From positions 1-64,000 of the forward strand of contig NZ_JAJUWT010000008.1 of assembly GCF_021390395.1 (NCBI RefSeq): a stretch of DNA of 64,000 bases, given 5' to 3'. The stretch's first letter is position 1; every line of letters starts with the position of its first letter. The notes under the pieces were generated by a model. That model saw only the letters and a list, made by a program, of their open reading frames with translations. It did no database searches and had not been told where the DNA came from. The DNA comes from Saccharothrix sp. S26 (GTDB taxonomy: Bacteria > Actinomycetota > Actinomycetes > Mycobacteriales > Pseudonocardiaceae). Shown here piece after piece: positions 16,596 through 24,800 of this stretch. The position numbers and the translations under genes were made by a program.

Positions 16596-17336
16596 TCAGC
16601 CCAGCTGGGGCACGCGCGTCTGGTACTTGCGCAGCAGGTCCGCGTTCGCCGTGTCGCCGCCCTCGACGTTCGCGCTGCGCCACAACGGCAGCGGCACGCC
16701 CGCCTCGGCGGCCTTGTCGAACAGGCGCACCATCAGCAGGTTCCACAGGAACGCGGTCGCGATCGTGGACACGGCGGCGGTCACCGGGTTGTCCAGCGGG
16801 TAGGTCGCGTCGCCGGGCGGCACCAGGTTGTCCAGCACGACGGTGGCGTTCTCGGCGAGCGTGGTGCCCGCACGGCGCGGTGCGAGCGCGCTCGCGGCGA
16901 CCGACGTGACGGCGACCACGGGGCAACCGGCGTCCGCGGCGAGCATCGCCAGTTCCACGGGGTAGGGGTTCACGCCCGAGGTGGAGAAGACGAAGAGCAC
17001 GTCGTGCGCGGCCAGGCCCGCTTCGCGCAGCACCTCGGCGGCCAGGCCGGAGCGGCGTTCGGCGGAGGTGCTGCTCACCGCGCCGTGCATGGGCAGCAGT
17101 TCGGGGTGGTAGATCGGGCGCACGCAGGCCAGGCCGCCGGCGCGGTAGAACGTCTCGGCGACCGCGGCCAGCGAGTGGCCCGCGCCCGCGGTGAGCACCA
17201 TGCCGTCCGCGCGGACGCTCGCCAGCACCAGCTCGGCCACGTCGTCCAGGGCCGCCGCGTTCTGCTGCTCCACCCGGGTGAGGTGGTTGCGCACGACGTC
17301 GCCGTAGTCGGTGTCGGTCACGGGCTCGGTCGTCAT
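16596..17336 (-). CDS. SIS-domain sugar-phosphate-binding protein, probable amino-sugar metabolism
   Basis: 246 aa. One SIS domain: DGMVLTAGAGHSLAAVAETFYR (~45-66) and LFVFSTSGVNPYPVELAMLA (~110), the Ser/Thr-rich phosphate-binding loops typical of sugar isomerases and MurQ-like etherases. ATG 17336 is preceded by GGAGGA. A DasR-type operator (17347-17362) lies 11 bases upstream of the start, overlapping the Shine-Dalgarno region, so repression by a GlcN-6-P-responsive DasR/NagR-like regulator is likely. It is divergent from a DeoR regulator. Family and context both point to phosphorylated amino sugars, but the exact reaction is unresolved. Confidence 0.85.
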   Translation of the reverse strand: MTTEPVTDTDYGDVVRNHLTRVEQQNAAALDDVAELVLASVRADGMVLTAGAGHSLAAVAETFYRAGGLACVRPIYHPELLPMHGAVSSTSAERRSGLAAEVLREAGLAAHDVLFVFSTSGVNPYPVELAMLAADAGCPVVAVTSVAASALAPRRAGTTLAENATVVLDNLVPPGDATYPLDNPVTAAVSTIATAFLWNLLMVRLFDKAAEAGVPLPLWRSANVEGGDTANADLLRKYQTRVPQLG

Positions 17337-17346
17337 GCGGTCCTCC

Positions 17347-17362
17347 AGTGGTCTATACCAAC
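17347..17362. promoter_or_regulatory. DasR-type operator (dre-like)
   Basis: Sequence agTGGTCTATACCAac. The 12-base core matches the DasR/NagR consensus TGGTCTAGACCA at 11 of 12 positions. It lies between the SIS and DeoR genes, next to the SIS start, where a bound repressor would block transcription or translation. Confidence 0.7.
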
Positions 17363-17419
17363 CGGTGCTGGTGCCCACGTTCTACCGGATCGTCCCACCA
17401 CTCGCCAGGGTGTTGATTT

Positions 17420-17440
17420 TTGAACATGGTGAGTGTTCAA
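17420..17440. promoter_or_regulatory. Palindromic operator at the 5' end of the DeoR gene
   Basis: Perfect inverted repeat TTGAACA-N7-TGTTCAA immediately before the ATG at 17441. Candidate autoregulatory DeoR site. Because it contains possible TTG and ATG start codons itself, the first codon after the palindrome is taken as the gene start. Confidence 0.6.
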
Positions 17441-18205
17441 ATGAACGCCGTGGATGTGTCATGGCGTCACGAGAAAATCCTCCACCGCTTGCGCGGCGGC
17501 GAGCGGGTGTCCGTCGCCAGCCTGGCGGAGCTGGTGGGCGCTTCGGAGATGACCGTGCGGCGCGACCTCGACGCGTTGGAGCGGGAAGGGCTGCTGCGGC
17601 GGGTGCGCGGTGCGGCGGTGAGCATGTTGACGGGGGAGGAGACGCCGTACGCGGCGCGGGCGCGGCAGCGGCTGGAGGCGAAGCGGCGGATCGGGGCGGC
17701 GGTCGCCGGGCTGCTGGACGACGGCGAGACCGTGGTCCTCGACGGCGGCAGCACCGCGGTCGAGGTGGCACGGCGGCTGGTCGACCGGCGGCTGACCGTG
17801 CTGCCGTTGTCGCTGCACGCGGCGGACGCGCTGCGGGGCGCGGAGCAGGTGCGGATGGTGGTGCCGGGCGGCGACATCCGGCCCGGTGAGCTGGCGTTCG
17901 TCGGACCGTTGACCGAGCACGCGTTCCGGGTGATGCGGTTCGACACGATGGTGCTGGGCAGTTGCGGGCTCAGCGCGCGCAACGGGGTGTCGGCGCACGA
18001 CCTGGCTGAGAGCGCGGTGAAGCAGGCGGCCGTCGAGGCGTCGACGCGGGTGATCGCGGCGATCGACGGCTCGAAGTTCGGCCGCACGGCGTTCGGCCGG
18101 GTGTGCCCGGTGGACGCGATCGACGTGCTCGTCACCGACTCGGACGCGCCGGAGGAGGAGGTGTCGCGGATCCGTGAGGCCGGGGTGGAGGTGAGGCTGG
18201 TCTGA
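17441..18205 (+). CDS. DeoR/GlpR-family transcriptional regulator
   Basis: 254 aa. N-terminal winged HTH (RHEKILHRLRGGERVSVASL then SEMTVRRDLDALEREGLLRR, ~residues 10-60) and a C-terminal sugar-phosphate-sensing DeoRC domain (GETVVLDGGSTAVEVARRL, VLGSCGLSARNGVSAHDLAE, IDGSKFGRTAFGRVCP). Such regulators respond to phosphorylated sugars. I start it at ATG 17441, just downstream of the palindrome; longer variants at 17420 or 17426 are possible. Divergent from the SIS gene, which it probably controls together with DasR. Repeat copy B begins ~30 bases after its stop. Confidence 0.88.
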   Translation: MNAVDVSWRHEKILHRLRGGERVSVASLAELVGASEMTVRRDLDALEREGLLRRVRGAAVSMLTGEETPYAARARQRLEAKRRIGAAVAGLLDDGETVVLDGGSTAVEVARRLVDRRLTVLPLSLHAADALRGAEQVRMVVPGGDIRPGELAFVGPLTEHAFRVMRFDTMVLGSCGLSARNGVSAHDLAESAVKQAAVEASTRVIAAIDGSKFGRTAFGRVCPVDAIDVLVTDSDAPEEEVSRIREAGVEVRLV

Positions 18206-18237
18206 CGGCCGGGCGCCGGTGGTGGTCGTGTCGACGA

Positions 18238-18750
18238 TCAGCGGGGATCACGGGCAGCCGGGGTGGCGGTCGGGCGGCTGGCCGATCGCCGGGCCGGGCG
18301 GTGAGCGGCGGGGGTGGCGGCACGGCGGTCGGTGGGGGCTGGGCTGGTCCGCTGCGGGGTGGGGGGCAGGTGTTGGCCGGGCGGTCGGGGTGGTGTGAGG
18401 GCTGGGCGGTGGGCGGCGGTGGGCATTGGCTGGGTGGTGGGTGGTCGGACGGCGTGGCGGTCGTCGGTCGGCTGGTCGGCGGGTGGCTGGCTGGGACGGG
18501 TGGCGTGGCTGGCTGGGGAGGGGGCGGCTGGGACGGGTGGCTGGCTGGGACGGGTGGTGGCTGGGGACGGGGGTCCGGTGCTGGCTGGGTGGGTGGGACG
18601 GGGTGTCGGGGGTGGCGGATGCGCTGGGGTGGTGGGTGTCGGGGTGTGTGGCGGGGCGGGGTAGGGGGTGGTCGAGGGCTCGGTCATGTTCAACCGAGGG
18701 GCGGTAACGGTGTTTCCGTACATTCTTGGGGCATGATCACTCGACAGTGT
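18238..18750 (-). repeat. Repeat element copy B: 75-bp conserved head with long C-rich tail
   Basis: The head (18750-18676, minus strand) matches copy A at 12655-12729 in the same register. From ATG 18723 it opens a 161-codon frame, MYGNTVTAPRLNMTEP and then an almost pure Pro/Thr/Ala/Arg stretch to a stop at 18238. The composition follows the base bias and I do not call it a proven gene. The plus strand is G-rich over 18290-18670, with many GGGG runs and a repeated GGCTGGCTGGGACGGGTGG unit (~18485 and ~18539). The 18206-18775 interval holds nothing else I can support. Confidence 0.72.
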
Positions 18751-18775
18751 TAGTGGCCGGTCCTGTCAGTGCAGG

Positions 18776-20908
18776 TCAGGGGCGGCGGTAGCGGGGCTCG
18801 ACCGGGGGTAGTGGTTTCTCCGGCAGGTTGGCGTGGGCCTTCATCATGAAGTCGAACCAGGTTCGGGCGGGCAGGGTGCCGCCGTAGATGTCGCCCTCAC
18901 CGCACAGGTGCGGGGGGCCCGAGTTGACGCAGATGCCGCTCGGCGATGTGCTGTCGTTGAACACCTGCACCGCCCCGGCGTAGTCCGCGGTCGCGCCGAT
19001 GAACGCGGCCGACTTGTACTCCTCCGTCGTCCCCGTCTTCCCCAGCGCCGGCCGGGTCCAGCCGAACTGCTTGGCCGCCGCCGCTGCCGTGCCGCGCTCC
19101 TGGTCGTCCTCGCTCAACCCGACCGCGAGGGCGTTCGCCAGCGGCTCCTCCACGACCTGCTCGCACGGCGCGTCGGTGTAGCCGACGTCCTTGCCGTAAC
19201 GATCGGTGATCTTCACGATCGGCGTCGGCGGGCACCACGCGCCGCCCGACATGATCGTCGCCGCCACGTTCGCCAGCTCCAACGTGCTGGTCGGCGCAGG
19301 CCCCAAGGTGAACGAGGCGTTGCCGGACTTCTTGTAGAACTCCGACTGCGTCACCCGCAGTTCCTTCTGCTTCGACTTCGGGTCCGGCGGCACGCCGGCG
19401 ATGTTGGTGGCCAACGTGTCCCGCATCCCCAACCGGTGCGCCATGTCGACCACGGCGTCCAACCCGACCCGCTCCTCCAGGATCACGAACGCGGTGTTGG
19501 GGGAGGTCGCCAGGGCTTCCTTCAACGGCATCCGGGGCGGGTAGCTGCCGTCGTGGTTGCGCAGGCAGTACCAGTACGTGAACGGCTCACCGGTGCCCGG
19601 GCACCCCGGCGCGCCGCCGCGGAACACGTGCGAGGCGTACGAACCGGGCGACTCGACGATGCTCTCGATCCCGAGCCCGCCCTTCTCCAGCGCCGCCGCC
19701 GCCGTGAACACCTTGTACACCGACCCCGCGCCGAACTTGTTCTCCACCGCGCTGGGCAGGTCGAACTGGGTCTGGAACTCCTCCTTCTTCAACCCGTAGT
19801 CCCGGTTGGCCACCAGCGCCACGACCTCGTGCCGCTGCTTGCCCGGCCGCACGACCGCCGCCGTGTTCGCGATGCCCGGCGTCGTCTTCGGCACCTGCGC
19901 CTCGGCCGCCTGCTTGGCCTGCTGCGTGAGCGTGCGGTCCAAAGTGGTCTGGATCGTGTAGCCGCCGACCTTCAGTTCGTTCAACGAGTAGCCGTTGCGG
20001 GTCAGGTGGTTGACCACGAACGAGCAGTAGAACCCGAACTCCACACCGGACCCGACGCAGCCGGTCGACAGCGGGCGGACCGGCGTGGCCAGCCCCAGCG
20101 GCGCCTGCTTGTGCACCTCGGCCTGCTCCCGCGACAGCTTGCCGTTCTCCGCCATCAGGTCGATGACCATGTTCCGCCGCTCGACCGCCTTGTCCGGCCG
20201 GGCCTCCGGGTCCAGGAACGTCGGGCTGTTGACCATCCCGGCGAGCATCGCCGCCTGCGGCACGGTCAACTGGTCGGGCGTGGTGTTGAAGTACGCCTGC
20301 GACGCCGCCGCGATGCCGTAGATCGTGCCGCCGAACGGCACCACGTCCAGGTAGCGCGACAGGATCTCGTCCTTGCTCAGCCGCGACTCCACCTGCAACG
20401 CGATGCGCGCCTCGCGCAGCTTGCGGGCGATGGTCTGCTCCTGCGCCTCCTTCTGCCCGCCGACGTCCTCCCGCTCCAGCACGTGCACCAGGTGGTTCTT
20501 CACGTACTGCTGCGTGATCGTGGACGCGCCCTGCGTGGTGCCGCCCTCCGACTGGTTGCGCAGCGCGGCGCGCAGCGTGGCCAGCCAGTCGACGCCCTTG
20601 TGCTCGTAGAACCGGCGGTCCTCGGCGGAGACCAGCGCGTCCTTCATCACCTGCGCGACCTTGTCCGGCGGGGTCAGCACGCGGTACTGGTCGTAGAGGT
20701 AGGCGAACGGGACGCCGTCCTTGTCGGTGATCGTCGTCATCAACGGGGGCGGCGACTCGAGCATGCTGACGGTGGTGGCGGCGACCTGGTCGCTCACCCG
20801 GTTGGACACGAGGCCGGCCGCGCCGACGACCGGGATCGCCATCCCGGCGAGGAGCAGCCCGGCCACCAGGCAGAGGCCGAAGAGTTTCGCGAGGGCGGCG
20901 ATGCGCAT
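18776..20908 (-). CDS. Class A penicillin-binding protein (glycosyltransferase-transpeptidase)
   Basis: 710 aa. N-terminal anchor (LFGLCLVAGLLLAGMAIPVV), GT51 glycosyltransferase domain (~70-260: SAEDRRFYEHKGVD with the catalytic Glu, GASTITQQYVKN, EILSRYLDVVPFG) and transpeptidase domain with SVYK (~395), SPN (TSPNTAF) and KTGTTEEY. It polymerises and crosslinks peptidoglycan outside the membrane. No PASTA repeats. It is a close paralogue of the PBP at 27401-29521. ATG 20908 lies shortly before the membrane helix. Upstream is a small hypothetical gene in the same direction, at 120 bases distance. Confidence 0.93.
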   Translation of the reverse strand: MRIAALAKLFGLCLVAGLLLAGMAIPVVGAAGLVSNRVSDQVAATTVSMLESPPPLMTTITDKDGVPFAYLYDQYRVLTPPDKVAQVMKDALVSAEDRRFYEHKGVDWLATLRAALRNQSEGGTTQGASTITQQYVKNHLVHVLEREDVGGQKEAQEQTIARKLREARIALQVESRLSKDEILSRYLDVVPFGGTIYGIAAASQAYFNTTPDQLTVPQAAMLAGMVNSPTFLDPEARPDKAVERRNMVIDLMAENGKLSREQAEVHKQAPLGLATPVRPLSTGCVGSGVEFGFYCSFVVNHLTRNGYSLNELKVGGYTIQTTLDRTLTQQAKQAAEAQVPKTTPGIANTAAVVRPGKQRHEVVALVANRDYGLKKEEFQTQFDLPSAVENKFGAGSVYKVFTAAAALEKGGLGIESIVESPGSYASHVFRGGAPGCPGTGEPFTYWYCLRNHDGSYPPRMPLKEALATSPNTAFVILEERVGLDAVVDMAHRLGMRDTLATNIAGVPPDPKSKQKELRVTQSEFYKKSGNASFTLGPAPTSTLELANVAATIMSGGAWCPPTPIVKITDRYGKDVGYTDAPCEQVVEEPLANALAVGLSEDDQERGTAAAAAKQFGWTRPALGKTGTTEEYKSAAFIGATADYAGAVQVFNDSTSPSGICVNSGPPHLCGEGDIYGGTLPARTWFDFMMKAHANLPEKPLPPVEPRYRRP

Positions 20909-21028
20909 GGCACTGGAGTTGCGCTCGGACGGGCGGTGGAAACACCGATCACCTGGGGTTCACTGCAAGGTACGGATAATGAGACCCCGACGTTTAACCC
21001 GGCATTGTTCACCCGTTCGTGGACGATT

Positions 21029-21409
21029 CTACGCAGCGTCGGATCGGTTGAAGGCGGCGCTCGCGAGATCCGCCGCGTGGCGCATGGCGGCGGCGTGCAG
21101 CGCGGTCAACGACAGCGCGTCGGCCTGCGCCGCGGGATCGCCCTCGGCGGCGGCTCCCAGCCGTGACTCGGCGGTCACGTAGACGACGCACTCGGCGGCC
21201 ACGCTCAACCGGCGCGCGAGGAACGCCACGGCCCTCATCAGCCGCTCCGCCTCGGCTTCGGTGATCGGCACGACCCGCGGCGGGTCGGCGTCGACCTCGT
21301 CGTCGAGGTCGTGCCTGCTGGCCCGGCAGGCCAGCCCGCGGTCCCACAGGCCGGCCGCTTCGTGCAGTGACTCGATGAACGGCTCCCAGTCGACTTCGGT
21401 CGAGGTCAT
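21029..21409 (-). CDS. Hypothetical protein, acidic N-terminus, helical
   Basis: 126 aa from ATG 21409 (MTSTEVDWEPF), preceded by GGAGAGGGTGAGGAGC; a further ATG 30 bases upstream (21439) lacks a ribosome binding site. Predicted mostly helical: TEAEAERLMRAVAFLARRLS and ADALSLTALHAAAMRHAADL. No signal peptide, membrane segment or known motif. Located between the class A PBP and the divergent GH25 lysozyme. Function not assigned. Confidence 0.6.
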   Translation of the reverse strand: MTSTEVDWEPFIESLHEAAGLWDRGLACRASRHDLDDEVDADPPRVVPITEAEAERLMRAVAFLARRLSVAAECVVYVTAESRLGAAAEGDPAAQADALSLTALHAAAMRHAADLASAAFNRSDAA

Positions 21410-21698
21410 GCTCCTCACCCTCTCCTGCGTCGTGCTCATCGGGTGAGTGCCCTCGGAAGTGTCACTTCATGCCGGCAATTCCGGACCCTCGGGGGAATTG
21501 ATCGTCACCGACGCACACCGGTCGCTCACGCGCCGTGCCGCGAAAGACGGCTTTTGTCATTCGATCAGGTGGAAACGGCGTGTCCAGGTTGTCCGGGCAC
21601 GTCCGGTGGTAGCCGTTCGGCAGAAGTCACGGCCGGGGTCGGTGCGAGCCGCCGAGCCCGGCCCGGCTCCGCCGACGCGGAGAAGGGGAGGAAGTCCC

Positions 21699-22517
21699 AT
21701 GCCGGCGCGATCGCACAGGTGGCAGTCCCGCTCGACCGCGTCGGCGGTGGTCCTCGCCTGCCTCGCCGCACTGCACGTCCCGGCGACCGCGGAGCAGCCC
21801 TCGACCGAGGTCTACTCCGACCACGCCGCCGGCTCGCAGATCGCCAAGCACGAGGGCTCCGACCCGGTCGCCGCGTCGGAGCTGGTGCTCGACGGCCCCA
21901 CGGTGTCCGGTATGGACGTCAGCAGCCACCAGGGTGACGTCGACTGGCCGCACTGGTGGGGCCAGGGCATGCGGTTCGCCTACGTCAAGGCGACCGAGGG
22001 CACCGGGTACGTCAACCCCAAGTACGGCCAGCAGTACGACGGCTCGCACCAGGTCGGCATGGTCCGCGGCGCGTACCACTTCGCGCTGCCCGACCGGTCC
22101 GACGGCGCGGCCCAGGCGAACTACTTCGTCGACCACGGCGGCGGCTGGAACGCCGACGGCAGCACGCTGCCCGGCGCGTTGGACGTCGAGTACAACCCGT
22201 ACGGCGAGGACAAGTGCTACGGCCTCGCGCCGGAGGCGATGGTGGCCTGGATCCGCCAGTTCGGCGAGACCTACCACGCGCGCACCGGCCGCTGGCCGAT
22301 GATCTACACGTCCACCTCGTGGTGGGACCTGTGCACGGGCCGCCTCGGTGACTTCACCGCGACGAACCCGTTGTGGGTGGCCCGCTACGCCGAGAGCACC
22401 GGCCCGCTGCCGCACCGCTGGTCGGCGCACTCCATCTGGCAGCACTCGTCGACCCCGATCGACCAGAACCTCTTCAACGGCACCATGGACGACCTCGTGG
22501 CGCTGGCCCGGGGCTGA
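21699..22517 (+). CDS. Secreted GH25 lysozyme (muramidase)
   Basis: 272 aa. A signal peptide (STASAVVLACLAALHVPATA) is followed by the GH25 domain (~70-270): GMDVSSHQGDVDWPHWWGQG with the catalytic-region Asp, FAYVKATEGTGYVNPKY, GAYHFALPD, LDVEYNPYG with the DxE acid residues, and IWQHSST. It cleaves the MurNAc-GlcNAc bond of peptidoglycan. No separate wall-binding domain. ATG 21699 follows AGGGGAGGA; a possible upstream extension has no family similarity. Followed after 25 bases by the DivIVA-like gene. The 21410-21698 interval has no other gene. Confidence 0.92.
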   Translation: MPARSHRWQSRSTASAVVLACLAALHVPATAEQPSTEVYSDHAAGSQIAKHEGSDPVAASELVLDGPTVSGMDVSSHQGDVDWPHWWGQGMRFAYVKATEGTGYVNPKYGQQYDGSHQVGMVRGAYHFALPDRSDGAAQANYFVDHGGGWNADGSTLPGALDVEYNPYGEDKCYGLAPEAMVAWIRQFGETYHARTGRWPMIYTSTSWWDLCTGRLGDFTATNPLWVARYAESTGPLPHRWSAHSIWQHSSTPIDQNLFNGTMDDLVALARG

Positions 22518-22542
22518 GTCGTCCGGAACGGCGGTGGCAGCC

Positions 22543-23169
22543 ATGCACAACGACAAGTCCCAGGGCACGCCCTTCCCCGTGCGGTGGCGCGGCTACGACC
22601 GCCGACTGGTGGACGAGGAGCTGATCCGCACCCGGTGGGAGCTGGCCCGCCTGCGGGAGGAGCTGGAGGTGCTGCGGACCGACCGGGACGGCGCCGTCGC
22701 CACCGCCGACGACCTCATGCGCGAGCTGGAGGACGCGCGCAGCGAGCTCGCCGAGTACCGGGTGCTGCACGCCGGCTACTCGAAGGACAACGCCGTGTCC
22801 GGCTGCATCCGCTACCTGATGCACGTGGCCCGGCAGAGGGCGGACGCCTTCGAGACCGACGCCCGCGAGCGCAGCGAGCAGATGCTCAAGCGGGCCGAGG
22901 AGGTGGCGCGGCAGCAGGCCGTGCTGCTGGACGAGACCGAGCAGGAGACGCAACGGCGGCTCGCCGAGGCCGAGCAGCGCGCCCGCGAGATCGTGCAGCA
23001 GGCGACGGCGGAGGCGAGCGCCCTGCTGGGCGGCCAGGTGGACGGCCAGGACCGGTGGACGCCGGACACCGAGCCGCCGTCGTTGGACGTGCCGCTGCCG
23101 CGGATCATCTCCGGCCCGCTGCCCGTCGTGCAGCCGGACGCCGAGGAGCAACGCCCGACCACGGCGTGA
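22543..23169 (+). CDS. DivIVA-like coiled-coil protein
   Basis: 208 aa. The N-terminal PVRWRGYDRRLVDEEL is the DivIVA-type entry motif (GYDxxxVDxxL); then coiled coil ~25-165 (LARLREELEVLRTDRDG; AEEVARQQAVLLDETEQETQ; AEAEQRAREIVQQATAEASA), with a disordered Pro-rich end. Such proteins mark poles and septa or scaffold wall synthesis. Its position right after GH25 and near class A PBPs fits a cell-wall role. ATG 22543 chosen; GTG 22534 is possible. It is not long enough or of the classical Wag31 type, so I call it DivIVA-like. Confidence 0.72.
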   Translation: MHNDKSQGTPFPVRWRGYDRRLVDEELIRTRWELARLREELEVLRTDRDGAVATADDLMRELEDARSELAEYRVLHAGYSKDNAVSGCIRYLMHVARQRADAFETDARERSEQMLKRAEEVARQQAVLLDETEQETQRRLAEAEQRAREIVQQATAEASALLGGQVDGQDRWTPDTEPPSLDVPLPRIISGPLPVVQPDAEEQRPTTA

Positions 23170-23178
23170 GCCGGGCCG

Positions 23179-23745
23179 TCACGGGGCCAGGTCGCGCGGG
23201 TGGTCCACGTCGTCGCCGTCCGCCACGTCGCCGCACGGCACGTCGAGCGCGCCGTGCGCGCGCAGGTAGTCGCGCGCGCCGGCGTCGCCCACCGCCGACG
23301 CGGCCACGCCCGGCCAGTGCGCGGAGCCGATCAGCACCGGGTGGCCGGGTGCGCCGTCGTAGGAGGCGCGGGCCAGCGCCGTCGGCGACGCCAGCGCGCG
23401 CAGGCGCTCGACCGCCGCCGCCGTGACGCCGGGCGTGTCCACCGGCAGCACCACGACCGCGCCGACGTCCGCGCCGGCCAGCGCGTCCAGGCCCGCGCGC
23501 AGCGACGAGCCCATGCCGGTGGCCCAGTCGGGGTTGTCGACCACGACGCAACCGTCCAACACCGCCCGCGCGCGCACCGACGCCGCCGACGCGCCGAGCA
23601 CCACGACGACCGGCGCGCACCCGGCGTCGCGCAGCACCACCGCCGCCCGGTCGACCCACAGCGCTCCGCCGTGCGACACCAGCGCCTTGGGGCCGCCGAA
23701 GCGCCGCCCGGCGCCCGCGGCCAGCAGCAACCCCGCGACCCGCAT
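23179..23745 (-). CDS. MobA-like nucleotidyltransferase
   Basis: 188 aa. The N-terminal motif LLLAAGAGRRFGGPKALV (~residues 6-23) is the nucleotide-binding loop of the MobA/MocA (NTP-transferase 3) family; VVVLPVDTPGV (~95-105) carries the metal-binding Asp, and YDGAPGHPVLIGSAHWPG (~128-145) is the family's pyrophosphorylase end. Members add GMP or CMP to molybdopterin, or activate sugars or lactate-like groups (MobA, MocA, CofC-like). No molybdenum or F420 biosynthesis genes are next to it, so the substrate stays open. Convergent with the DivIVA-like gene at 9 bases. Confidence 0.85.
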   Translation of the reverse strand: MRVAGLLLAAGAGRRFGGPKALVSHGGALWVDRAAVVLRDAGCAPVVVVLGASAASVRARAVLDGCVVVDNPDWATGMGSSLRAGLDALAGADVGAVVVLPVDTPGVTAAAVERLRALASPTALARASYDGAPGHPVLIGSAHWPGVAASAVGDAGARDYLRAHGALDVPCGDVADGDDVDHPRDLAP

Positions 23746-23749
23746 GGGG

Positions 23750-23947
23750 TCACACTAGGGCGCGGTGCCCCTTCAGCTCCGCCCGGTTGGCCACCGCGAG
23801 CTTGCGGTAGACCCTGGTCAGGTGCTGTTCCACCGTGCTCACGGTGATGTGCAGCCGCATCGCGATCGCCCGGTTGCTGTGGCCACACGCGGCGAGGGTG
23901 GCGACCCTGCGCTCCGAGTAGGTCAACTCCGTCATACGGGAGAACAC
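23750..23947 (-). CDS. Stand-alone LuxR/GerE-type HTH protein
   Basis: 65 aa. Almost all of it is a LuxR-type DNA-binding domain: LTYSERRVATLAACGHSNRA then AMRLHITVSTVEQHLTRVYR. No sensor domain precedes it. GTG 23947 or ATG 23935 could start it. Possibly the surviving C-terminus of a larger LAL/NarL-type regulator, or a genuine small HTH protein. It ends 4 bases before the start of the MobA-like gene, suggesting co-transcription. Confidence 0.65.
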   Translation of the reverse strand: MFSRMTELTYSERRVATLAACGHSNRAIAMRLHITVSTVEQHLTRVYRKLAVANRAELKGHRALV

Positions 23948-23972
23948 GTGCGGCGGCGCGGCAGCGGTTCAA

Positions 23973-24800
23973 TCACGACGACAGGTGCTCCAGGAGCAGC
24001 GCCGTCAACGCCTCCGGCACCTCCTCCGGCACCCAGTGCGACACGTCCTCCAGCATCTCGAACCGGTACGGGCCGGTGACCCAGTCGCCGGTGCTCAACG
24101 CGGCCGTCGACCCGAACGCCACGTCGTCGGTGCTCCACACGTACAGCGTGGGCACCGACACCTTCCCGGCCTTGCCGCCCGGACGCCCGGCCCGGTACCA
24201 GTTCAGCGCCGCGGTCAACGCGCCCGGCTCGGACAGCCGCCGCACGTACTCGTCGACCCGGCTCGGCGGCACCCGCCACTCGAACATCTGCCGCAACGCC
24301 GCGCCGTCGTCGTCCAGCATCCGCTTCTCGGTGTTGCTGTTGCGCCACTCGGTCATGTAGCCCGACCGCAGGTGCTGGTCCTCGTCGGTGCGCAGCGCCT
24401 CGGCGAACGCGCCGGGGTGCGGCGTGGACACCACCGCGAGCTTGCGCAGCCGGTCGGGGTGCTCGGCCGCGGTCCACCACGCCACCGCGCCGCCCCAGTC
24501 GTGGCCGACCAGGTCGAACCTCGACCAGCCGAACGAGTCCGCCACCGCCAGCACGTCGCCGACCAGCGCCTCGACGCCGTAGTCGGCGGCGCGCTCGGGC
24601 CGCACGCCGGGGGAGTAGCCGCGCTGGTCGAACGCCACCGCCCGGAACCCCTCGCGGCCCAGCACCGCCACCTGGTGCTCCCACTCGACCGCGGCCTCGG
24701 GGAAGCCGTGCAGCAGCAACACCGGCCGGCCGTCCTCGGGGCCCGCCGCGATCGCGTCGAAGTCGCCCTCGTCGGTCCGCACGCTCAACTGTTCGATCAC
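23973..24800 (-). CDS. Alpha/beta hydrolase, epoxide-hydrolase-like
   Basis: 275 aa from GTG 24800. HGFPEAAVEWEH (oxyanion loop), nucleophile elbow GHDWGGAVA with Asp as nucleophile (~residue 105, the mark of epoxide hydrolases and haloalkane dehalogenases), and the terminal VSHWVPEE with the catalytic His. Cap Tyr residues are not clearly identified. It may open epoxides; soluble epoxide-hydrolase-like enzymes are often of unknown natural substrate. Start codon uncertain: an ATG 36 bases upstream (24836) is in frame, but GTG 24800 is 13 bases after GAGGGG. Confidence 0.82.
   Translation of the reverse strand: MIEQLSVRTDEGDFDAIAAGPEDGRPVLLLHGFPEAAVEWEHQVAVLGREGFRAVAFDQRGYSPGVRPERAADYGVEALVGDVLAVADSFGWSRFDLVGHDWGGAVAWWTAAEHPDRLRKLAVVSTPHPGAFAEALRTDEDQHLRSGYMTEWRNSNTEKRMLDDDGAALRQMFEWRVPPSRVDEYVRRLSEPGALTAALNWYRAGRPGGKAGKVSVPTLYVWSTDDVAFGSTAALSTGDWVTGPYRFEMLEDVSHWVPEEVPEALTALLLEHLSS

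Noticed and set aside
18833..21166. Plus-strand open frame opposite the class A PBP
   Set aside because: Same antisense effect; the minus strand carries all catalytic PBP motifs.
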